NCBI GenBank assembly: GCA_009869945.1
Contig: WIXG01000091.1
Coordinates: 62,001-126,000 of the forward strand
Source: Mesaphorura yosii
Taxonomy: Eukaryota; Arthropoda; Collembola; Poduromorpha; Tullbergiidae
Reading direction: 5' to 3'
DNA: 64,000 nucleotides
A program made the translations under genes and the position numbers. Within the stretch, counting starts at the first letter, position 1. Each line of letters begins with the position of its first letter. Positions 1 through 11,700 of this stretch are shown one piece after another. The notes under the pieces are model-generated. The model saw only the letters and a program-made list of their open reading frames with translations. It did no database searches and was not told the origin of the DNA.

Positions 1-467
1 CTACGTGCTGTCATGTCAGGTATGTTCTTCAGGCCCACCTGATAGCGACAGCAATATTGACACGCAGGTTTACCCATGCCACTTCGACTTTTCAGCTAAT
101 CCTGGATCATGGATCCATTGCCACCCTGCACAATCCTGATACCGAGATAGGCTTGTTCCGGCCCTGCAATTATTCCAGTACCATCCCTGTAAACGATATG
201 AACAAACGCGTGAAATTCATGTCACGTAGCGTCGCTAACGGCAAACAGCGCATCGACATCGAGCCTTATGTGACTTTCCGCCTGAATGCGACTAACGGAG
301 AATCCAGGACTGAGACGCCAAAAGACAATAGCCGATCACAGTCCCCGAGAGACCTGTTTGCAGATATGTTACGGGACGTCAAATTAGGATCACATCCCAG
401 AAAATATACCAACGTTCGGTATTTTGCCAAGTATCATGATCACCACAGCACTCAGTGCAGATCGTAA
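1..467 (+). other. Reading frame open from the left edge, unidentified
   Basis: The frame with codons starting at position 3 is open from the window edge to the TAA ending at 467, about 155 codons. By eye this block is richer in G and C than most of the non-coding DNA further right. The translation has no signal peptide, membrane segment or motif I recognise. The last third is polar, with many Ser, Arg and Asp residues. There is no convincing ATG at its beginning, so if real it would be the 3' part of an exon or a decayed mobile-element fragment whose start lies outside the window. An open frame of this length is only mildly unusual by chance in 64 kb read in six frames. No function is proposed. 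Confidence 0.15.
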
Positions 468-3400
468 TCGCCTACATCAAGTGGAATCAATAAGAGCGTC
501 GTGATGTGACGTTTCACATTTCAGCTTCAACCGTATCCAATTGGAGTGATGAGAGCGACGCGACTATAATGTGTTCCAATTGTCGTCGTCGGGGGAAATG
601 AGACCCGACGTTCAGCTTCATGTCTGCGATTCCGTGGGTGTGGGTGTGCTGTACATTAGCCCACACATGCTGTCGAAATATGATCAAGAGAGCAGCTTCA
701 TGCAAGGTGCGCAAGTGGGCAAATTGAGCACAAATTGTTTCTCGGATCATCTTTCCCGTTAATGAACAAATATTTGCTAAAATAGCCACTTCTCCAGTAT
801 TCCCACTTGCACCAAAGCAGTACTTTGTCATGTGAGACCGGAATTCTCGGTTCTATCTTGGGGAATCGCCTACACATAATTACTACTACCCTCCTTTCTA
901 AACGTTGCCAGGGAAGGATCCACCCATGGAATGCTGTCCATGCACGCAGGAGTTAATCAGGACGTGAAAATAAGACCCCCGACAAATAGGAACCAGAAAG
1001 TGCCAAGTTGACTGTGGCATAAGACAACGAACGAAGGAAGAGCCAGCGAAGTAAACACTGATCGAATCGGAAATCTGAGCGAAATTTTATTATTCGGTTC
1101 TTTGGTCTCGGAATTTTTTCGGTGACTCAGCAGTTGCACATTGGCGTTGGGAACTTATCAGCAATTCACCCGCATACTGATTATATCTACACATCATCAT
1201 CGCGCCGTCCCGATTTGATCCCAGAGTTGACGTCTGAATCTTTGCCCACGTAGTATAGCCCCAATGCATCTTCAAAAGTCAACAGTGGTGTGACTAAATT
1301 GTAGTCTGAGGCATTACCACATGAGTCATCATCATCTGACAATTTATTCAACATTCTCTCCGTCAATTCGAGCCAAGACGGTGACGCTTCCGATCAAAAT
1401 TATACGCAACGCAATTATTCGGGAGGCCTTCACATTTCAAAGCACTGGGGACTTCTCCCCTGCACTTAATCTTGCGAATATGATTGAGTAATGGTAGTGA
1501 CGGCATGTCAGGCGCAATTCATGTGTGGAGGAAAATTTGTATTTGCTGATAATGCCCGTGACAAAATGGAAGCACGCGAGCGAGACTCGATTGTACTTCA
1601 CGCTCATGCATAATTCCGACGAATTTCCCTTGCCATTGGCTTTGAATCCATTTCAATTACTTCAGTGGTGTGTATTTTACTTTACGCATTATTTTGCATG
1701 TCATTTCATAAATGAACCATGAATGAATGAAGTTTTTTGATCTTTTCAAAGTTACAATTAGAAGAAAAGGAAAGAAAGAATGAGACGAAAAAAATCCAAT
1801 AATGAAAAGTTCATTTGCAAACTTATTCGGTGAAGTGAAACGTCTTCTCTGATGATGATGACAAGAGAAAAGAGAAAAGAAAGAAGCCATGAGACAACTG
1901 TTATTGAATTTCTTTGCTTGTAGTAGTAAGGAAAATGATTAAAAGTTGCAGCAGTAAGAAATGAGATTCTTTCGCCTCTGTCTTGCATGGGTATTCTCAG
2001 CCAAGGCAACCTTGTTACTATCATGCCTTCGCTGGCTCGAAGCAAATTTACATTTCGTCAGAGTGCACTTGCATTCCAACGCTTGTGATGTCAAATATTC
2101 GATGAATTCATTTTACAACTTTGTGTCGCAGCGCAGCGCAGTGTGAGCACCAAGACAAGATTCGGGAAAGTCTAAAATGAAACTTTCTTCTTACTGTCAA
2201 ATTTAATCAAATTACTAACAACAAACAAGAATAACCATTCTTGAACTCGAATCGATTTTCATAATGCGTTACGCACGACACAAACGAAAACACTACAGAA
2301 AACAGTATCTGCAGTCAAAAGAGACTCGAGCGCCTTCCATCAACCGGGTTAAGAAAGGTCACATTTTAATTGAAATCGTCAAACAAAGCGTTGCGAAATG
2401 TGAAACTCGGAAGCAGCATTTATACAAACGTTTTTGTACGTTTACTCTGTATGTTTTAAGTGTGACAATTATTTTGAAATTCATCATATACCTTTAGAAT
2501 TAGCTTTTGCATTTTCAATTTCAGCTTCCAGGAACATACATATTATCGAGCTTATTGTCATAAAATGTCCAGTTAAAAGGAGAATAAGGAAGTGTTCACA
2601 CCTTCGCTTCGCAATTTACACCGCACCCCAGCTCACTAGTTATGGTAAATTGAGAAACTCCAATAAAGCCCACACAAAATGAACGGACACAGATGTTTCG
2701 AATCAATTTCGCAACTCAAAAAATGAACAAATAATCTTAATTTTCTTCATACGTGGATAAACCTTTTGAAATTTCAAACTGATGGGCGACCCGCAGCCAC
2801 ATTGTTAACTTTGCTCAAGAAATTCTACTTAAAAGTTCATGGAATTATTCCACAGCCACAGTTTTCTTGCTGGAATGAACCTGAAAGCAACCAGACCAAG
2901 TCAAATCAAGAACAATACGTTTTTCGTGAATGGACGTATTGTGCCAACCAGTTTCTCAAGAAGTGGAAGCGGCAAGTGCGTGGCCCGACATGGAGAAGGA
3001 AACGGTAATTCTTATGAATGCTTGCCCAAGTCTTTGTCGAATCTTATGAATTGACTAACTGGAAGCCACTTTCTATTCATAAAATGTTAGACTGCTCAAG
3101 TGTGTTCCATATTTCATTGTAAATTATAAGCACAAGTCAAGTATGAGAACTAAAACGAATATGAGCAAGCTCGTGAATGCTTAATTTATGATTTTCCTTC
3201 GTTATGAGTATGCTCAGATGCTCAGTGAATGAAGCATAGCGCTATTTAGACTGAAGTACTGTTTCAAGAAAGTTGGCAGTACCATTGAAATTCTTCCAGC
3301 TGCAATTTAGCGGACACGTGCTTCTGCAGTTTCCTTCGCATAAAACTACTGAAGATTTTCATTCAGGAGAAAGCCTTTCATTAAGATCAAGAGTCGAGAG

Positions 3401-6400
3401 TTTTCCCTTTGAATCAACTATTCGTTTACAATGCACGCGTTTGGGGTCTTGCATGCAATGAATACAAGTTTATGCAAATGGAATTTAATAAGTAAGCTGC
3501 TCAGGTTCTGCGTTCAGGTTCAATAATCTGAAGTACGAATAGGAATTCTTGCGTCATTCATCTTTCCTGTCTTCAGGTTTCAGTGCTTTTGTGCTGATTT
3601 GTTATTATCAGCACGCAGTCGCTCCTGCTGCTGTGATGCATCTGGGAGCACTTGAGTCGCTAGTAATTGTACTACTTAAATTTAATGAGCCTAAGTTTGT
3701 CCACACGGCTTGCCCTGGTCAAGGTATTTTTTCTTGTCTCACTGGCAGAATTTATAGTTCCGGACAGTCGTCTCCTGCTGCTGCTGCAGCTGGAGTTGCT
3801 CTCGTTCTCGTAAAATCCGATCATCGAAACGAAACTCGCAACGCCATGCAATGCATGGCGGAGTTTGAGTTACGCAGCAAGTGGAAGCAATAACTCAAGT
3901 AATGGAGAAAGTAGCACAGCGACAGCGCACGAAAGGAAGTGCGTGGAGGCCAGCAGGTTCGTAAATAAATTGAGTCCGATTGGTTTGCTCTTCATGTGTT
4001 TCTGTTACACTACTAGTGCAAAATTTAATGCGGTTGTTTTTGCCAGCCTCCGTTATCCGTTTCCTTTTATCTCCCTTTGGAATCCGATTCTGTGAACACA
4101 AAGGGCATCCTCGAAATTTAATTCGCACTAAATTGAAGCACAATTCTCCTGAATTTACAAGATCACAGGAGAATAAAAACAATTCCCTGAATTCGGAAAC
4201 CAATCATGCCACCAAGCAGCTCGTGCCTGTGGTTCCGAACGAGGGTATGGGAGAAGATTCACGGCCGAACTTCTATGAAATGAAAGACAATTGGCGAGCG
4301 AGCAGGAAAATATCAACGGTCTTGAAAGGTATTATGAAATGAAGTCACAAGTTTAATACTCAAATTCTTGGAATCAAGTTGTTTGTGAGATGTTAAGAAA
4401 AAGGATTACATGAAAGAAGCATTCCTTTTATTTTATTTTTCATCCTTTCATCTTCTTTCTTCCCTAAGCACTGAGAGTAGTGCACGGGGTAAGAAAAAGA
4501 AAGTAATGAGAATTCTGAATTCTGTAATATTTCATTTTAAAGTTGAAATTGCAAAAAAGTCCTTTATTTGAACGGCAAACGTGAAATTCTGCTGATAGGC
4601 AGAAACAGGCCAGAGACCCTTTCTTTACTTTTCCCGACTAGTCGCTTGTCTCGTCGCGTGCATATTTATTTCCTGTGCTGATGGCATATCATCATCGAGA
4701 TCGTGATAACAGGCATCTCACCGTCTTAAACCTTCTTGAGACCAAGTCAAGTTCATCCCAACAGCAAGCAAGCAGAAGCTGAAGTCGAGCCGTTCGATCG
4801 GAGCGGAGCTCGGAGACGAGAACCACAAACAATACGGAAGAATTCAGACTGCTTCCCTTTTAGTAAATGGCTCATTATCTCTTCTCCCAAACTTTTTTCT
4901 GCTTTGCCTGTGCGATGCGATGCGAAAGAAAGATCTTTTGCGTCGGTGCTTTATTCCTTCCTTTTCCTCCGCCACGCCGACCGTGCCGGGCTTTGATCTG
5001 GAATATTATCTACTTTGTTAGCCATGACAAATGCCCCTGAAGACACATTTAAAAAGTTACACTCATTATAATAAAGAAAAGAATCTTATTTCGGGAAGCT
5101 TTACTTTGCGCGTAACATTTTTACCTTTTAACTTTTATGCTCGAGTCTTTCCGAGCGCAGCGTAGCAATTTCTTTCACCAATTTTTTAAAATATATTTCT
5201 GCTGGGGTCCTGTGCGTCTTGCACGCAATGAAATTGTCTATTAATAGTATTACTACAAGGATGCGTTACCTTTTCTCCATATCTGAGGTCTAATAATATC
5301 ACCTTCGTTTTCATTTCAACCGTGTAAAATATCTCAAGCGCCCCGACCAGCCTACGCGTTCGCTGGCCCAAGCTCTCAGCTCAAAGAGTCGGAGCGAGAG
5401 AGGGTACAAATTGATCCCTGAAGTGAACACTTTTATTACACATTAACATGTAATTTTTCCCTTTTGGATTCATTATACCAGCCTCTACTATTAAACTCCT
5501 AACGCGCACGCTGCGCTACGTGTTATATTACCTACAATTAAATAAACGCACCAAGCACTAGCAATGCACCAACAGCCGAGACCGCATCAGCTCAACTCTA
5601 TTACTAAATGCACGAGGTGTACCTGATTTTAATCTATTGTTTGGCTTGAGGATGGCAGGGAATAGAGGACCGACAAATGTGTAATTTGGTTACGTGAAAA
5701 GAAATCTCAGTGCTAACAACGTCTTTGATGCACTCCAGAGATTTGATGAGCTCATTACATTCCTTCTGTGATGTTGATTGGATGTTCGCCTATTACATTC
5801 AGGTTGGTTTTCAGTCACGTACCAGCAACTACATTGTAATGTGATGTGTTATGCATAATGCGAAGTTTATGGGTTGTAAATAGTCCTGTAACGTTGTGGT
5901 AGGCCTGAGCCGAGACCAAGTCCGTTGTAAATCTTGAGAACTGCCTTAACCCTGGGTAATAATTACACTGAACGCCATAATTCGAAACATCCTGAATAGA
6001 GTTTCATTCACTGGAAACTTGAACTGGGAATTCGTAGACTGTCCTGGTCCTACATCATTATGATGTTTTTTAACAGTCTGCAGTATGGCCTGCTAACTGC
6101 GTTATCAATGAAGACCCGGGTATAAAATCTGTCGCATTCAGACACCGACGGCAGCAATTATGTGAATATTTGAATGGTTCCAATGAATTTTGAATGCCTA
6201 TGAGGCTCTTGAGTGCTATTACAAATAATAATGGCCAAGCCAAGTCTGAATTTTAAAAAGTGGAACACTTGACTTGACTTTGCGATGGTGTGGGAGTTGG
6301 CAAATCACGATGCTAGCATCTTGGAAGCCAGGACCTTGAGAGTTGAAACGGAACAATGGAACAAAGAACACCGAGATCAAGAAGTAAAGAATTTCTAATT

Positions 6401-8300
6401 GCTAAACGTAGTAGTCCAAGGTTATCGCGTTTGGCAAATTAATAAGTTGCGAATAAGATAGACTAGACTAGATTCCTTTATTGAGCAAACAAAGAAGTCT
6501 GCAAATTCTTTCGTACAACTTTACAGACATCGTTGTCTTCCTGAAATACGAGGCCATGAATGTCAAAGTCTATGCAAAATCCAAACCAGTCGCGAAAAAG
6601 TGGAAACGCCGAAATTACATTCAGCAGCAGTCATCGCAGTCCGGATGAACAATGCCCAAGTGTTTGGCAAGCAGCTGCACAAAAGAACGAAATTAGGTAA
6701 GTAAGAACAAGTCGTGTAATGTACCCAACTTTCGCCGACATAAATAGGTAATTTAGTTGGCAGTTCATTTCCACACGTCTTGGCGCATTGTTCCCTACCG
6801 GCCGTACGCATGCCTTGCGAAATGTTCAGTCACTGTCTTCTTGTCGTCTCTTCCTTCCTTCATTGCTTTTGCCATCGTGCCCCGAGCCTGACTGCCTGCT
6901 TGCCTGGATGCGGGAATTCCGTTTTCCCCGACTGACACATCAATATGCCAAAGTTTTTTAAAAGTGACTCCAGGGAATTCTCTGCACCGTCTCAAATGTT
7001 TTCTTTGGAAGCGTGCGGGTCTCCGTCGACAATTCACAATGTTTCAATGTTCTAAATAATGTTCACCAGTCAATGAAGTACACGAATAAAAAGAAATGGA
7101 GAACAATTCAGTGCCAATAATATCAACTTTATTTTTATTTTCTTTCCGATATTGTCATCCCCAGCAATACTGCGAGTCCTGTCTCGCTGTGCCGTGGCTG
7201 GAGTCTCTGGCACAGTTTCCCTGAAGGTCTGGATCTGGACAATGTAAGAGGAAGGAATGCCTTACGACTCTTGACAGCCACTATAATTAAATTGTGTTCA
7301 TATCCTCACAGACTTGGACCACTTGGGCTCGGGTGGAATTCACCGGAGCGCGGTATAAGCAAGGCTCTCCACCATCAAATAAAGAGATTTATATTTTAAG
7401 GCAAACAAAAGCGGATTTCTAATCCTTTACATGACCCCAATCCATGTTAAAAGTATGAGGAATGCCAATACTTCAGAAACCAAAATTAAACACGCTTTGA
7501 TCCAAGATGAATGACTTTAGGAAGAAGCGGATAAAGTTTGAAGAATATTTCGCGTAAAGACTGAAATTTCGTCTCATCTCATTGTGAAAGCTCCAGCTCC
7601 TCAACCTCGATCGCCTCCACAGAGATCAATAGTAAGGCAGTAAAAGGAAATGAAAGAATTTTATACACGTAGAATTTGCAAAGACAAACAGAAAAGTATC
7701 ATAATGACTTCAACCCAACTGCCAAGCTTAGCAATAACTCTGGGATGGAATATTTAATGAATGGGAGTGTCATCAGAGAAATGTATCAAAGACGGTTAAT
7801 TGTATAAAAAATCACGAATGGGAATAATTTGTAGCCATCAATTGCAAGACTGCTGATGCTGACAAGCAAAGCACGTGAACTCACTTCCCATGCGTGAGGT
7901 AGTAGTCGTAGCCAAACCAAACCGCAAATTAATCCAGCAAATTTTTGCAATATATTAAGTTGTGTCTCAATTTTCCCAGGTACGAATAGCTTGCTTTCTG
8001 CTTCTGTAGAAATACGAGATACCCTTCCACTAGGATCAAGACCTCCTTCTAGTACGGGATTTTCCCGTGCCACAGTGTACACGTAAAGAGATACAGAATG
8101 GGGCGAGCAGGAGCAGACTATAGCTGGGCTCGCTGTGCTCGAGTGCGACCGTGGCTCCCATACACCGTGTTGTACACGTAGACAAGACCACGCGACTCAC
8201 ACACAGCACAGTGCTACGCAAGAGTACGTGGTTTAGCTGAGCGTCCGCTCCGCCATGTTGTATTTGTCTGAAACCAGCGAGTTGAGCTCCTCTAATTTCT
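468..8300. other. Long stretch without a recognisable gene
   Basis: About 7.8 kb upstream of the transposase-derived gene. The short ORFs on both strands look like chance: no conserved motif, no signal peptide and no consistent splice frame. A roughly 75-codon open frame ending at a good GTAAGT donor (6697/6698) is the most exon-like piece, but it lacks a start and any family signature. The block also holds a TG-rich run near 637-650, purine-rich runs near 1757-1890, and a 19-bp palindrome at 3842-3860. It is probably intergenic or intronic. Confidence 0.5.
3842..3860. repeat. Perfect inverted repeat, 9-bp arms, 1-nt centre
   Basis: The nine bases CGCCATGCA at 3842-3850 are followed by one A and then their exact reverse complement at 3852-3860. 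It sits in a GC-richer patch with CTG-rich sequence just upstream (about 3775-3792). A 19-bp perfect palindrome could be a binding site for a dimeric factor or chance. Nothing around it decides this. Confidence 0.85.
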
Positions 8301-8399
8301 GTGAACAAACGAAATCTGTTCGCATGCTACTACTTTGAACAAGTTCGAGTTTGAAACCCGCTGGTCTGTGTTTTGGTTGTATTTTTCGTGTTGCGAAGT

Positions 8400-8510
8400 T
8401 TTAATCATTGAAATTGCATGAATTAATTAGTGGCACTGCTGTAGCCAGTTCAAATTGTGGCTATTTATTGAATTCATCGACTGAGAACGGGGAAAATGGC
8501 ATAGAATCAG
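8400..8510 (+). other. Probable 5'UTR exon of the MULE-derived gene
   Basis: The sequence ending ...ATCAG at 8510 is followed by a perfect GTAAGT donor at 8511-8516. A matching acceptor lies just before the start codon of the large gene. This implies a non-coding first exon. Its 5' end cannot be fixed from sequence, and 8400 is nominal. If transcribed, it holds two minimal upstream ORFs: ATG AAT TAA at 8418-8426 and ATG GCA TAG at 8496-8504. The latter has A at -3 and G at +4, a good initiation context. Such tiny uORFs often lower translation of the main frame; that they do so here is inference. Confidence 0.55.
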
Positions 8511-8705
8511 GTAAGTTACACTTATAGTAAGGCAGTAATCTTGTTTACTGGAATCTGAGATTGCAATTAGAGTAATTAAGTCAAATTCTTCTTCTCTCCG
8601 GTTTACCCAGCTTTGTTCATTTGTCACTTCTTTATTATTATCACTTCGTACGTCGAGAACCATCAAGTGCAAGTGACAAGTGAATACAATACATCTTAAA
8701 TTCAG
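8511..8705 (+). other. Intron 1, in the 5'UTR, 195 bp
   Basis: It begins with a consensus GTAAGT donor and ends at an AG at 8704-8705 (...TTAAATTCAG). The main ATG follows ten bases later at 8716. No coding frame crosses it. The length matches the other introns of the gene (144 and 132 bp). Confidence 0.7.
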
Positions 8706-8715
8706 GTCATTTGAA

Positions 8716-11700
8716 ATGGGCACGACCACCAAAGCGACGACTTATGTGTTAAATCAGACTACAGGCATGGTTGAAGCCATGAGCGAGCACGGCGAATCGA
8801 TAATTATCTCAGACATTAACACAATCGACGATAATCAAGTGCAGATGGGTCAAGTTGTAATTGGACATGAAGTGGAAGTTGTGTCAGTGAATCCAGACAG
8901 GACATCACGACCGCCAGTGAGATCGAATAGACCGTCGCTGCTACGACGTGGTCCTCGGACAAGCGCATTGTCTTCACATGTCACATCTTATCAGCCACAA
9001 ATTTCGCCAGCGATACTCTCAAGATATGGCTTAAATAATGCAAGTGCCTCTCCCACTGCTTCCTATTTATCGGGACTATCTTCAAGGCCTTCAGGTTCTT
9101 CACTTCACGCTGATCGAAAGCTGGGTGTCAATGCACGCCGTGGAATCACTACACCAGTGGGAAAGAACATCGTTTCTGGGGCAGTATCCGCCACGAAAAA
9201 TAGTGCTGTTGAGGAAATAGTCGTCTGGCCTCAAAATTTGGAAGAATATCAGATTGTTGAAGTTGAAGAAGGGCAACTTCAGCAATACTTTCAAAACCAG
9301 GAGGCCGGGGATGATGATCAGGAGCAGGAATTTAAGTATGAGGAAGAGGAAGAGCAAGCACACGCATTTCAGTTGGAGGATGGTACCCTTATTGATCCGA
9401 CTTCTGGACAGCAGCTGATTCTTTGTGACGATGGTCAAAATTTGAATCTTTCTGGCTTGGTTGTTCAATTTCAAACTATCTCTAATGGACAATTACGCAA
9501 GGCAGCAAAAGTGTCAAAGCGCAAACTCGCCACGGACTTGAAGTGCCAGGAAGAAGGATGTGACAGTGTTGTGCACAATGTCATTGATTTGAGAAAGCAT
9601 TTACAAACTCAACACATGATGGAGTTGGACGAAGAAAACGTCCTGTTCGCAAATGATGATGGTAAGTTTGTTTATGTTAATTGCTTTGAAATTCATTTCC
9701 TTCTTCTCGTTGCTTATTATTAGCTAACGTAGGGCTCAGATTCACACTTCATCTCGTTCTTTTAAGTGACCAAAAACTAAATGTGCTTGTTTCGTTTAAA
9801 TCCAGAATTTAGAACCTGGAGAGCAAATTACGAAAGAGATCGCAAGGTCAGTTTCATTTACCGTGGTGGCACCAAGAAAATTTCATCTGAGAAGGCTGTA
9901 ACGTACCTAATTTGCCACCGGTCTGGAATCTATAAACCGACACCAGGAGCAGCGTCTGAACGTAAAAGGAAAATGAAGCCTCAAGGCAGTTGTAAAATCG
10001 GTACACATTGCACCGCTGGCGTGAAATTGTTGAAGAACTTAATCAATGGAACAATTGAGGCAACCATTTGTCACACGCATTATGGGCACGAATTGGAAAA
10101 CATACAACATTTAAGAGTCAACGTCACCATTAAGGAGATTCTTCTTGGAAAATTTGACGAAGGTTCGAACTCCTTCTTTAGCAAATAGCAAAATTCAATT
10201 CATAGAAACTTCATTTGATTCAAGACCCTAGAGTCCTGAGGGGCTCGGACGCATTAGAGGTTCGAATCTTGATCTTTGTATGTTATTTTAACAGGTATGT
10301 CGTTCGCACAAGTCCTTCAATATGTTCATCATAATCCCGATGGATTAGAAGGACTTCACGTTGTTGACAGACGTGCCATTCGTAACATCTATGACCAATG
10401 GAAGAAACTGAATAACGTTAGCAATCAGCCCCGGCAAAGTTTGGTTGGGCATAGTATAGGTGTAGAAGAGAAAGAAGATCCATTACATGATTCTGTCATC
10501 CTACATACCGCTGAGATTACCGAGGCTGAACCAGGAGATAGTCAGAACGAAGAAATATCCGGACAGCCTGTCAGTAACTCAACTGAAACAGCAAAAGCTT
10601 TGGAGGATTCGCAACATGACATAACAGGGTCAGATATACAAGAACATTTGATACCAACTCTTCTGACCAACAATAGATCTAGCAAATCATCAAAGCAACC
10701 AGTTCCAATTAAAACTATGAACGAATTAGTACATGAATCAATCCATAGCCTATTAGAGCATGGAGAATCAGGCCCCACCGTTCTGTTTTATAAACGAGTC
10801 GGGAGCAAATACCCAGTCTGTGGTGGTGATGAAGGGTATGAAGTTTCGAAATTATTCAGCAAAGACCACCTTTGTGTGGTTTTGCAAACTCCCGTGCAGC
10901 GACAGCTTCTGCAAATGTTTGGAAAAGTATTGTACGTCGATGTCGTTAACGCCAGTGATTTGGACTTGGTCATGTTGGCGGTGCTGGATGAGTTCCTGAC
11001 GGCAATACCTGTGACATGGATGATTGTGAGTGAAGTGACCTCAGAAAATGTGGAACTGTGTTTTCGGTGCATCAAAGAAAATTGTGAGGAAGTGAAATGC
11101 GAATATTTCTACTCCAACAGAAACGTCGACCATCACGCTCTATGGAGCAAAGTGTTTGGCAAAAAACCCCGGTTGATGCTGGCACAAGAAGATACCGTCA
11201 AAGACTTTGCAGCTCTCGTCAGAAGGCAGTTTGATGAGGAAGAGCTTCGTGTGTCATTCAACAAAGAATTAGAAACTTTAGTGATGACACCTGACAGACA
11301 AATGTATGAAGACAGTTTAAAATCAATTAAGCTGAGGAACTCGTCATTGTACAAAACCCTGGCGAGAGACTGGTTACTCAATAAAAGTCAGTGGGCATAT
11401 CACGCTCGACTTCATCTTCCATTTGTGATAGAAGAATCTTTTGCAAGGCTGAAGAAGTTCGTACTATTCAAAGGAACTAAGAAGTTGTCTAGAAACATTA
11501 GTAATGTGCTGAAAATTGGATACGATCGTTGCTTCCAGCGAAATAAGAGTCTATTCAAAGGCGACTTAAAGTTTCAACAGATTCTCGATACAATACAGAA
11601 GAATCACGATACTGACTTCGGTGAAGACGCTAAAATTGTGCAAGTGTCTGCCAATAAGTACTTGGTGCAAAATGCTTTCACTGTTTACGATCTTCGCACG

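Noticed and set aside
6480-6700. Open + strand frame ending at a GTAAGT donor
   Set aside because: No acceptor or start fits the frame and the translation shows no family features, so the donor is likely chance.
8036-8308. Possible divergent gene on the minus strand opposite the MULE-derived gene
   Set aside because: No signal, domain or donor site. The frame beginning ATGGCGGAG stops after seven codons.
10205-10285. tRNA-like B box GGTTCGAATC in intron 3
   Set aside because: The flanking bases do not form a T stem beyond two or three pairs, and no A box or acceptor stem is present.
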